Shown here in pieces: positions 1 to 6,554 of a DNA stretch of 9,319 nucleotides. The DNA comes from an uncultured bacterium. GTDB taxonomy: Bacteria; Pseudomonadota; Alphaproteobacteria; Rhodospirillales; Rhodospirillaceae. The position numbers and the translations under genes were made by a program. The notes under the pieces are model-generated. The model ran no database searches and was not told the origin of the DNA. It worked only from the letters and a program-made list of their open reading frames with translations. Each line of letters opens with the position of its first letter. Position 1 is the stretch's first letter. The DNA lies in the NCBI GenBank assembly GCA_903896775.1, contig CAITZE010000068.1, forward strand, positions 1-9,319, read 5' to 3'.

Positions 1-1
1 C

Positions 2-679
2 GCAGCAACACAGCCCACGACACAGATTTTCGGGCCGCAGCGCAGCGAAGCCTTCGAAATAGGAACTAAGTGGGAATTGTTCGATAGACATTTGCTTGCA
101 ACAGCGTCGGCGTTCCAGACCGCCGTGTCAAACGCGCGCGAAACCGCGCCGGCAAATTTGCCCGGCTACACCAGTGGCCAGATCGTTGCGGGTGCTAATT
201 ACCGTGTCCAAGGTCTCGACTTTGAAGCGGCGGGTAAGATCACGGATAAATGGAGCGTCATGACCGGCCTCGTGATCATGAAAACCAAGATCACCAACTC
301 GATCATCCCGCTTAACGTTGGATTGCCTCTCGCTAATATTGCCAATCAGTCGTTCAACCTGTTGAGCAAATATCAGGTGCTCAATTGGTTAGAACTCGGC
401 GGACAGGCGATCTATACGTCGAAGATTTTAGGCGGCTCGCTCCTTGCTGCTAACGGCGGTGTGGCTTATCCGGGCACTCCGTACCCGACCATTCTGCCGT
501 CCCATTGGCGCTTCGATGCCTTCGTGGAAACGAAGATTACCGACCACGTGAGCGTAAAGCTTTATGCGGAAAACCTTCTCAACAAGACCTACTATGACTC
601 CCTGTATCAAAGCGCGGTGCCGTTCATTAAAGTAGCTCCGGGCCGCAGCGTATCGTTGATCGCAAGCGTGAAGTACTAA
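2..679 (+). CDS. TonB-dependent siderophore receptor (Fiu/PiuA-like), C-terminal part, 5' end outside window
   Basis: This is the C-terminal part of an outer-membrane beta-barrel that imports ferric siderophores using TonB energy. The frame is open from base 2, and the TTG at 77 is internal: codons before it read as receptor sequence (FEIGTKWELFD), a typical barrel strand. Later signatures are the Gly/aromatic-rich alternating strands, the motif KLYAENLLNKTYYDSLYQ and, close to the end, PFIKVAPGRSVSL. The protein ends in an aromatic residue (SVKY), as expected for the last strand recognised by the Bam complex. About 225 residues are visible of the roughly 700-750 usual for the family; the plug domain and signal peptide lie to the left. 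The PFxxVAPGR ending and the PiuC-like gene 12 bases downstream favour the Fiu/PiuA catecholate branch. The exact ligand cannot be read. Any Fur-controlled promoter would lie outside the window. Confidence 0.93.
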   Translation, partial: AATQPTTQIFGPQRSEAFEIGTKWELFDRHLLATASAFQTAVSNARETAPANLPGYTSGQIVAGANYRVQGLDFEAAGKITDKWSVMTGLVIMKTKITNSIIPLNVGLPLANIANQSFNLLSKYQVLNWLELGGQAIYTSKILGGSLLAANGGVAYPGTPYPTILPSHWRFDAFVETKITDHVSVKLYAENLLNKTYYDSLYQSAVPFIKVAPGRSVSLIASVKY

Positions 680-691
680 AGGTCGAAGTGA

Positions 692-1375
692 ATGTTGGTT
701 TGCGTACCTGATGTTCTTAGCAAACATGATGTGGCGGATTTCCGCCGCATCATGGATGCCGAGCAGTGGGAAGACGGGCGCTCGACGGCGGGCGCTCAGT
801 CTGCACAAGTGAAGCAGAACGAGCAGCTGCCTCCAGACTCTCAGACTGCACGGAAACTGGGTGAGCGTATTATCAAAGCGCTCACCGCCAACTTGCTCTT
901 TATTTCCGCAGCCGTTCCGCTGCAGATTTTTCCACCGCTCTTCAATCGCTACCGTCCCGGTCAGTTCTTCGGCGAGCATGTCGATAACTGTATCCGCGGC
1001 GACAACCTTACCGGCTTGCGTATTCGGACTGACATCTCCGGCACGCTTTTTCTCTCGGAGCCCGATGAATACGATGGCGGCGAACTGGTCATTGACGATT
1101 ACTACGGTTCGCACCGTGTGAAATTGCCGGCGGGACACCTCGTGCTGTATCCGTCAACCAGTTTGCATATGGTGACCCCGGTCACGCGGGGCGCGCGTAT
1201 TTCATCATTCTTCTGGCTGCAAAGCATGATCAAAGACACCCACGCGCGGCGTATGACTTTTGACATGGACAATGCAATTCAGAGTCTTGTCGTCCGTTTA
1301 GGACGCAACGATGAAGATGTCCGGAAACTCACGAACATCTATCACAATCTGATTCGTTACTGGGCTGAGCTATAA
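692..1375 (+). CDS. Fe(II)/2-oxoglutarate-dependent PKHD-type hydroxylase, PiuC/YbiX family
   Basis: This is a cytoplasmic non-haem iron dioxygenase of the prolyl-4-hydroxylase superfamily. The product is 227 residues, close to E. coli YbiX (about 225). The iron-binding triad is visible: His96 and Asp98 in GEHVDN, and His159 in SLHMV. Arg169 in RGARISSFFW is the expected 2-oxoglutarate carboxylate ligand. Other family marks are the N-terminal VLSKHDVADFR, FNRYRPGQFF just before the HxD, YDGGELVI, and PAGHLVLYPS on the beta-strand leading to the distal His. The start ATG lies 12 bases after the receptor stop with a weak AGG about 9 bases upstream, so co-transcription and possibly translational coupling are likely. 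Family members (PiuC in Pseudomonas, YbiX beside fiu in E. coli) accompany catecholate siderophore receptors. Their substrate is unproven, and a role in siderophore handling is inference. The last 19 bases overlap the convergent transporter gene. Confidence 0.94.
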   Translation: MLVCVPDVLSKHDVADFRRIMDAEQWEDGRSTAGAQSAQVKQNEQLPPDSQTARKLGERIIKALTANLLFISAAVPLQIFPPLFNRYRPGQFFGEHVDNCIRGDNLTGLRIRTDISGTLFLSEPDEYDGGELVIDDYYGSHRVKLPAGHLVLYPSTSLHMVTPVTRGARISSFFWLQSMIKDTHARRMTFDMDNAIQSLVVRLGRNDEDVRKLTNIYHNLIRYWAEL

Positions 1376-2697
1376 ACGGCGGCAAGCTGTTCCGTATCTC
1401 GTTTACGTATCGCTTCGTAGCTCCGTCCCATTCCAAAGGCCACCGCAGCCCAAGTTGCGCAGACGGCAAGCCCTGCGCCTATAGCGCCGGCGAGGCCGTA
1501 ATTCGCCGCCCGCAATCCCGCCTGCATCCAGGCCGCACTGAGATCACCAAATCTATAGACGACGGTATCGATGACGTTCTTGGCTTTGTAACGGCTTTGT
1601 TGATCGATCACCGTAAACAAGACTTCGCGGCTCGGCCGGGCGATGGCGTATTGAGTTATTCGCTGTAGGCCACGCGTGAACTGTACCATCGCCAGTGTGG
1701 GCGTAATGGCGATACCGCAGAAGGCTGCCATCATAGCGATGGGTGTTAGCATTAAGCTCACTGTAATGCCGAACCGCTGAATGGCTCGGCCCAGGCCAAA
1801 AATCAAAATCACCGCAGAAGCAATGTTCACGACGAGGTCTAAATCTGCAAAGGCCACCGTGCGGCTTTCGATGCCGGTGTAAGCTTTCGCGATCAGCCCT
1901 GTTTGAAGGACATATGTGAGTGTTGCGGCCCAGGTCAGCAGTAATATGAAGGCGGCTTGCGCAAGCAGATAAGGCGATTTGAATAAAAGGCCAAATCCCC
2001 GAAAAGGATTTCCAGGCAAGTTATGATCGAGGGTCGTTTTTTGAACATCTTGCTGTGTGAGACGAAGGACTTCTCTTTCTCGCATAATCAAGTGGATCAA
2101 TAAAATAACGACAAGGAAACCGGCTGCAGAAATGAGAAGAAGTCCTGCGACGCCGATCATTTCGACAAACATCGTCGTGATAATCGGACCAGCAATCGCG
2201 CCTGTGCTTCCGCCGGCGGCAATGAACGCAAAGAGGCGTGGGGCTTGCCGTTCGGAAAAGGTGTCCGCCATGAAGGTCCAGAAAACCGAAATCAGAAAGA
2301 GGTTGACGACGCTGAACCACCAATAATACGACGCTGCAACCCAACGGTTTTGGGGTGCGACTTGAAACAGCACATAGAAGACTAGGATGTTCAGAAGCCA
2401 GAACCAGAACAGTCCGGGCAGAAAGCGCTGCAGACGCACCTTCGCTGCGACCGCCGCATAGGCGGGGGCACATAGTAAGGTGATCACAAAGGTGCCAGTG
2501 AAGAGTTGCTGAAGTTCGTCTGGCCCAAACACCGTTGCCATGGTGTCGCGCAATGGGCGCAGAATGTAGTAGCTGGCCAAGAGAACGAAATTGCAGAAGA
2601 ACGCGAGAAGGACGGCTTTAACCTCCGCCGGTTCAACTTTGACGGCCGTCAAGAGCAGGCGCGCGAAGGGGTTCATTTTGGGGCTGACGGTGTTCAT
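1357..2697 (-). CDS. NTP/NDP exchange transporter-like MFS membrane protein
   Basis: This 446-residue polytopic inner-membrane protein appears to have about 11-12 hydrophobic segments. The N-terminal block LLASYYILRPLRDTMAT (about residues 39-55) resembles the first membrane segment of the ATP/ADP-translocase-like MFS branch (TLC/Npt; COG3202). A second typical block runs from ARPSREVLFTV to VVYRFGDLSAAW (residues 353-390), matching the C-terminal signature of that branch. Between them lie FWTFMADTFSERQAPRLFAFIAAGGS-type residues (139-164), with the charged loop common in these carriers. Obligate intracellular bacteria use characterised relatives to take up host nucleotides. Homologues in free-living bacteria are mostly uncharacterised, so the substrate here is unknown. 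The start at 2697 has no good Shine-Dalgarno; Met8 (codon at 2674-2676) is an alternative. The gene converges on the hydroxylase with a 19-base overlap and diverges from the dehydrogenase, so it is probably monocistronic. Confidence 0.85.
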   Translation of the reverse strand: MNTVSPKMNPFARLLLTAVKVEPAEVKAVLLAFFCNFVLLASYYILRPLRDTMATVFGPDELQQLFTGTFVITLLCAPAYAAVAAKVRLQRFLPGLFWFWLLNILVFYVLFQVAPQNRWVAASYYWWFSVVNLFLISVFWTFMADTFSERQAPRLFAFIAAGGSTGAIAGPIITTMFVEMIGVAGLLLISAAGFLVVILLIHLIMREREVLRLTQQDVQKTTLDHNLPGNPFRGFGLLFKSPYLLAQAAFILLLTWAATLTYVLQTGLIAKAYTGIESRTVAFADLDLVVNIASAVILIFGLGRAIQRFGITVSLMLTPIAMMAAFCGIAITPTLAMVQFTRGLQRITQYAIARPSREVLFTVIDQQSRYKAKNVIDTVVYRFGDLSAAWMQAGLRAANYGLAGAIGAGLAVCATWAAVAFGMGRSYEAIRKRDTEQLAAVYSSAQ

Positions 2698-2819
2698 ATA
2701 GCCGCATTCTATCTTTTACAGGATAGCGGCGCGAGGCGGTTCATGGCGAAAGATGCGAAAGCGTGACGGACGCTGCTCGTGCATGATAACGTCCTATAGG
2801 CAATGTGGGAGAGGGGACG
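2698..2819. promoter_or_regulatory. Divergent intergenic region with an imperfect inverted repeat
   Basis: This gap separates the transporter (-) from the dehydrogenase (+) and must hold both promoters unless transcription enters from outside. An imperfect dyad spans 2701-2730: GCCGC (2701-2705) pairs with GCGGC (2726-2730), and inside it TATC (2710-2713) pairs with GATA (2722-2725), with unequal spacing. It sits immediately before the transporter start and could be an operator or a 5'-UTR hairpin. For the dehydrogenase, TATAGG at 2795-2800 or TGATAA at 2784-2789 are possible -10 elements, but I see no convincing -35. The purine-rich GGGAGAGGGG at 2807-2816 is a strong ribosome-binding site and decides the ATG at 2820. 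Confidence 0.35.
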
Positions 2820-3941
2820 ATGGATCAAATGAGTACGCGCCTGCCGCGCCGGCAGGTTCTTCAAGCCGCGGCGGTTGGATGCCTTCCCATGATTGAATCC
2901 GCGTGTACGACTTTGTCAGCAACCCCCGTCAGCTCGAGCGGCGCGGGGCCGTTGCGGATCGCGGTTCTCGACGACAACATGAAAATTGTCGAACAAATCG
3001 CCGATTGGTCGGTTTTGAAGGATCGCGCCAGCGTCGATTTTTACCACGAGCATATTTCCGATGAGGCCGTACTAACCCGCCAGCTTGCGCCTTACGATAT
3101 CATCGTCATTGAACGCTATCGCACGCCGTTTCCGGCGAGTGTGATTTCCAAGTTGCCGAAGTTAAAGTTGCTGGTCAGCACCACTGGAGCGTCAGCCCAT
3201 ATCGATTTGGCGCAAGCCAAAAAACAGAACATCACGATTTGCACGACCAGCGCAGGCCCTGAGGAAGGTAATGTCGAGGAGTTAGCTTTCGCGCTAATTA
3301 TAGATTTGGCGCGCCAAACATCCTGGCATAACGCCGACATGCACTCCGGCAAATGGCAAGCGCGGCCCAGCCATACGCTCTATGGAAAAACGCTAGGTCT
3401 CATCGGGTTGGGCCGTATCGGCGCACGCGTTGTCGAGTTCACCAAGCCTTTCGGCATGAAGACCGTCGCTTGGAGCACGAACCTAACGGATGAGGCGGCC
3501 AAGGCTGGCGGCAGCACGCGTGTCGAGTTGAAAGACCTGCTCGCGCAAAGCGATTTCGTCTCCGTCCACTATGTGTTGAGCGAGCGCTCGCGCGGCCTTA
3601 TTCGCGCCGAGCATTTCGCACAGATGAAACCTACAGCCTATTTCATCAATACTTCCCGTGGACCGATTGTTCGCGAGGCTGATCTGATCGCCGCACTTCA
3701 GCAAAAGCGTATTGCGGGCGCCGGGCTTGACGTGTTCGACGACGAGCCGCTTCCTGTTAACCACCCATTCCGCAGCATGGATAACGTGCTTCTTACGCCG
3801 CATATCGGATACCCGACCGTCGAGCGCATGACGGTCATATACCGCGAGGCGCTGGAAGACATCGTTGCTTACCTCGACGGCAAGCCGATCCGCTTGGTGA
3901 AGCCGCCAAAATCGAGCAGCGCGGAAGAGGGGCCAGCGTAG
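2820..3941 (+). CDS. D-2-hydroxyacid dehydrogenase family protein with twin-arginine-like N-terminal leader
   Basis: This is an NAD(P)-dependent oxidoreductase of the D-isomer-specific 2-hydroxyacid dehydrogenase family, which interconverts 2-oxoacids and D-2-hydroxyacids. It has 373 residues from the ATG at 2820, chosen because GGGAGAGGGG lies just upstream; a GTG at 2805 would overlap that site. The Rossmann glycine motif GLGRIG is at residues 196-201. The catalytic trio is Arg280 (NTSRGPIV), Glu309 (FDDEPLP) and His328 (LTPHIGY). The AWSTNLT segment at about 217-223 follows the second beta strand and is typical of a phosphoglycerate-dehydrogenase-like subgroup. Oddly, about 40 residues precede the catalytic core. 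They contain LPRRQVLQAAAVGC (Arg10-Arg11 then a hydrophobic run) and an Ala-rich, Ser/Thr-rich stretch, resembling a Tat signal or a lipoprotein-like leader (SAC), although the lipobox is poor. Family enzymes are normally cytoplasmic. It is probably co-transcribed with the GlcG-like gene 36 bases downstream. Substrate unknown. Confidence 0.9.
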   Translation: MDQMSTRLPRRQVLQAAAVGCLPMIESACTTLSATPVSSSGAGPLRIAVLDDNMKIVEQIADWSVLKDRASVDFYHEHISDEAVLTRQLAPYDIIVIERYRTPFPASVISKLPKLKLLVSTTGASAHIDLAQAKKQNITICTTSAGPEEGNVEELAFALIIDLARQTSWHNADMHSGKWQARPSHTLYGKTLGLIGLGRIGARVVEFTKPFGMKTVAWSTNLTDEAAKAGGSTRVELKDLLAQSDFVSVHYVLSERSRGLIRAEHFAQMKPTAYFINTSRGPIVREADLIAALQQKRIAGAGLDVFDDEPLPVNHPFRSMDNVLLTPHIGYPTVERMTVIYREALEDIVAYLDGKPIRLVKPPKSSSAEEGPA

Positions 3942-3977
3942 TTTATTTTCACAAATTGTTTTGTCAGGAGCGTGTAC

Positions 3978-4409
3978 ATGAGCCGCATCAGTCTCGAACA
4001 GGCGAACAGCATTATTTCCTCTGCCTTGGCGCACGGAAAAACCATTGGGCTCAAGAAGCCCTTAAGTGTGGTGGTTGTTGATGCCGGCAGTCATGTCATC
4101 GCCTTCCAACGCCAGGACGGTGCTTCCACGCTACGTTTTCAAATCGCGTTGGGAAAAGCCTGCGGCGCGCTGGCGATGGGCGTGTCGTCCCGTAAGCTCG
4201 CCGAGATGGCGGCGGAACGCCCCAGCTTTGTTGCCTCGCTCGGCGCAATAGCGACTTCGGGCGTAGTGCCTGCAGCCGGCGGCGTGATTGTCATAGGTAT
4301 GGATGGCATGCCCATCGGCGCAGTCGGTATCACCGGTGACACGTCGGATAACGATGAAGCCTGCGCCTTGGCAGGCATTCTCGCCATAGGCTTAAAACAC
4401 CAAAGCTAA
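3978..4409 (+). CDS. GlcG/HbpS-family (DUF336) small protein
   Basis: This 143-residue alpha/beta protein belongs to the GlcG/HbpS family. It shows the family's N-terminal ISLEQANSIISSAL helix, the strand PLSVVVVDAGSHVIAFQRQDGA with the following FQIALGKACGALAMG, and the C-terminal GGVIVIGMDGMPIGAVGITG followed by DNDEACA. There is no signal peptide, unlike secreted Streptomyces HbpS, so it is probably cytoplasmic and closer to GlcG. I chose the ATG at 3978 because CAGGAG (3965-3970) sits 7 bases upstream; the in-frame GTG at 3972 is too close to that site. HbpS binds haem and senses redox stress. GlcG is encoded with glycolate oxidase subunits, and its biochemical role is unsettled. The 36-base gap to the dehydrogenase suggests a shared transcript, which fits a link to 2-hydroxyacid metabolism, but function is inference. 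It converges on the hydrolase gene with a 9-base gap. Confidence 0.9.
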   Translation: MSRISLEQANSIISSALAHGKTIGLKKPLSVVVVDAGSHVIAFQRQDGASTLRFQIALGKACGALAMGVSSRKLAEMAAERPSFVASLGAIATSGVVPAAGGVIVIGMDGMPIGAVGITGDTSDNDEACALAGILAIGLKHQS

Positions 4410-4417
4410 ACTTAGCT
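4404..4417. repeat. 14-base inverted repeat between convergent genes
   Basis: AGCTAA (4404-4409) and TTAGCT (4412-4417) are perfect inverted copies around a 2-base centre. The repeat covers the stop codon of the GlcG-like gene and most of the 9-base gap to the convergent hydrolase gene. As RNA it could form a 5-bp stem with a 4-base loop. There is no clear U-tract on either side, so a bidirectional terminator role is only a guess. Confidence 0.3.
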
Positions 4418-4418
4418 G

Positions 4419-6419
4419 CTATTGTTCTTCCGTTGCCGGTTTCGCGGTACCGCCGTCCTTCTTATGAAGCCTGGCGAGCGTGTCATCGACCGCGGCCTGA
4501 TGCTGCCTCTGTTGGTCTTCAGGCAACATGAGGCGTTGGCGAACAAGTTCTTTAGCTACGGCGTCAACCTTCGCAACGTAAACACCCGGCGACGCGTAGC
4601 GTTCTTCCACTGAGAGGCGCGGGTCGCCATTTTTCATACGCTCTTCGCGCGTCGCGGCAAAAGCCACAGCGCCGCCCTGCAATGCGCAAAGCGAGGTCGT
4701 GCCATAGCCTTCGGAGCGCGGATTCCAACCGGTGTAAGTCGCTTTTGGCACCTCAATTACAGGCATGTGCACGCCGCCGACGACAATCGCGTCGGCGTTT
4801 ATACGCGGAACGTAAACCTTATATTCGCCCAGGATCTTCGACGGCACGACGCTGCGGTCTTCGGCCGTCGCACGCACATGCATGCCGGTATACGGAACCC
4901 CCGGAATCGGCGCCTTCAGCTGTGGGGTGGACGCGTCAACCAAGCTTCCATCGGCGAGGTTTGGTGTACGGCTGTCGGGCGGCAGTGTGCCGTGCGCGAC
5001 CCAGGCGTCAAGATCGCTTAGCAGTGCACGGAGCACCGGACCTTGATGCAAAGGATTTAACGGCATTTGGCATGTCTTCGAAGGTGCCGCGATTGCGTCG
5101 ACACGCGCGGCATGCGGCGTTCCAGTGGTCAGAAATACACGTACGTTCGCGGGCATTTTTACGGGTTTGCCGCTTGGGTCTGTCACAACCAACGATGCTC
5201 TGGATCCCCACCACTCATACTCGCTGTCGGCCTGGATAACTTTGGGGCAGGTCTTGGTCTTGGTGCAGCTATTCAGAAGGCTATCGCGCGTGCCGGTTAA
5301 GGGATCAGTCGTCTCAGCGTAGGTGAAGGGAAAACGGTCGGCACTGCCTGCTGGATCTTGCGGGTGACGTGAGTTACGACCGGGCAAGCCGAACCTCATA
5401 TTCGTCGCCGTGAAGCGCGCTCCGCCAATTTGCGGAAACATGCCTTCGAATACGGTGTGTCCCGAAAGGTCTTCGTTGAAACCCATGTAAAGGTATTCCC
5501 GCAAGAAGCGGCCGCTCTGCGACTGTCCAAACGCGTAGGCACGCTCAATGATCGGCTTGCCGCCTTCAGCGAGTGGATTAGTCGCATCTATGCTGTGACG
5601 CAGATATGTCACAACGTCGCGCGTTGCTGCAAAACCGAGGCCTAGAACTTTTGGATCTTTCGCGACGTATTCAAGCTCATACAGCGCTCCGGCTTCAAAA
5701 CCTTGCGGGCGCGTAATTTCGACATGCAGCGGATCAACGAACTTGAACGACATGTCGGATGGCGATACCGGCGCATCTGCATAGGCATTGCGCACCGTTA
5801 GCTTGGCGCTGTCGGTTTCGCCCGCCGGCCAAGCGAGCGTGGCCGTGATCGGATTGGTGAGATTATCGAACAACAATTCTTCTCTGATTCGTCCCGTCAC
5901 GCCGGTAAGCGTCGGTACGTTCAGGACAAGTTCGCCGCGCGACGGCGTGAAGTCGCCCTGCCAGCCACTCCAGACCAGGGTGTAACCCTGACGGAGGAGA
6001 TAGCCATTGCCCCCGTCGGACGCCTTTTCAAGGGAAGCCGCACCGCCGTCGTTAAATACGCCGAGGGACGGTTTGCCGCCGCGGTTGAGGACTTCATAAA
6101 AGATCGTATGGTTGCCGCGTTTGGGATCGGACGGTTTGAGGATTTCGACATCGGCGACTGCTTCAACCAGTCCCGCCGCGTTCTTGGGTGCGAGGCCAAT
6201 GTCGGCGATGGGTGTATTCCGCCGGTCGGTGGGGTCAACGGCAATCGTGACTTTGGCTTTTACCTTGTCGTAAGTGCCGACGTCCCCAAATACCCGTCCT
6301 TCAAGCGCGTTGTGTTCGACGGAGAGAATTTCAAATTTGGTGACTTCCGCTTGTGCGTTTCCCACAAACATCGCCGCCGCGCAGGCCATGCCCAGCACGG
6401 ATGCATAAATTCGTTTCAT
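4419..6419 (-). CDS. Secreted alpha/beta hydrolase domain-containing protein (Abhydrolase_10-like)
   Basis: This is a 666-residue exported putative serine hydrolase. The N-terminus is a classic Sec signal peptide: MKR, a hydrophobic Ala-rich core, then NAQA|EV with likely cleavage after residue 24. This predicts a periplasmic or secreted protein. The sequence matches the large 'alpha/beta hydrolase domain' family: VEHNALEGRVFGDVGTYDK near the N-terminus, FYEVLNRGG (107-115) and LLRQGYTLVWSGWQGD (141-156). The nucleophile motif is YAFGQSQSGRFLREYLY, with Ser300 in GQSQS (Ser replaces the last Gly of GxSxG). A family acid/His region follows, with SEYEWWGSRASLV (399-411) and GTPH (His435). The ending, after about residue 630, is charged and low in complexity. 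The substrate is unknown; an ester or amide is inferred. The start is supported by GGGAGGGAA a few bases upstream on the minus strand. It is transcribed towards the GlcG-like gene. Confidence 0.88.
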   Translation of the reverse strand: MKRIYASVLGMACAAAMFVGNAQAEVTKFEILSVEHNALEGRVFGDVGTYDKVKAKVTIAVDPTDRRNTPIADIGLAPKNAAGLVEAVADVEILKPSDPKRGNHTIFYEVLNRGGKPSLGVFNDGGAASLEKASDGGNGYLLRQGYTLVWSGWQGDFTPSRGELVLNVPTLTGVTGRIREELLFDNLTNPITATLAWPAGETDSAKLTVRNAYADAPVSPSDMSFKFVDPLHVEITRPQGFEAGALYELEYVAKDPKVLGLGFAATRDVVTYLRHSIDATNPLAEGGKPIIERAYAFGQSQSGRFLREYLYMGFNEDLSGHTVFEGMFPQIGGARFTATNMRFGLPGRNSRHPQDPAGSADRFPFTYAETTDPLTGTRDSLLNSCTKTKTCPKVIQADSEYEWWGSRASLVVTDPSGKPVKMPANVRVFLTTGTPHAARVDAIAAPSKTCQMPLNPLHQGPVLRALLSDLDAWVAHGTLPPDSRTPNLADGSLVDASTPQLKAPIPGVPYTGMHVRATAEDRSVVPSKILGEYKVYVPRINADAIVVGGVHMPVIEVPKATYTGWNPRSEGYGTTSLCALQGGAVAFAATREERMKNGDPRLSVEERYASPGVYVAKVDAVAKELVRQRLMLPEDQQRQHQAAVDDTLARLHKKDGGTAKPATEEQ

Positions 6420-6554
6420 CGTGATTCCCTCCCCAGGTAATGTCCTAGGCTAACATGCTCCTCGCAAAACTATCATTGGCCAAATTTTTGTGATGCTCTC
6501 GCTAATGCCCCACAAGCCTGTTTTCTAGATTGCTAAGCGGTTGATTATATTGAA
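6420..6554. promoter_or_regulatory. Divergent intergenic region, hydrolase (-) / RNA methyltransferase (+)
   Basis: This 135-base gap between divergent starts should contain both promoters. On the minus side, GGGAGGGAA (complement of about 6425-6433) is a clear ribosome-binding site for the hydrolase. On the plus side the last 14 bases before the methyltransferase ATG are AT-rich (TTGATTATATTGAA) and show no Shine-Dalgarno. GATTAT at 6543-6548 matches four of six -10 positions and would place transcription initiation at or near the ATG, compatible with a leaderless message. I see no convincing -35 hexamer, repeat or riboswitch. Confidence 0.35.

Noticed and set aside
776..798. Direct repeat GGGCGCTC within the hydroxylase gene
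   Set aside because: Two 8-base copies 7 bases apart in coding DNA encoding an Ala/Gly-rich stretch; no structure beyond that.
428..1138. Long minus-strand open frame (236 codons) opposite the receptor and hydroxylase
   Set aside because: It lies antisense to two well-supported genes, has no recognisable motifs, and its composition is that of a shadow frame.
4682..5239. Plus-strand open frame (185 codons) inside the hydrolase gene
   Set aside because: Arg/Cys/His-rich translation with no family signature, fully opposite the secreted hydrolase; an antisense artefact.
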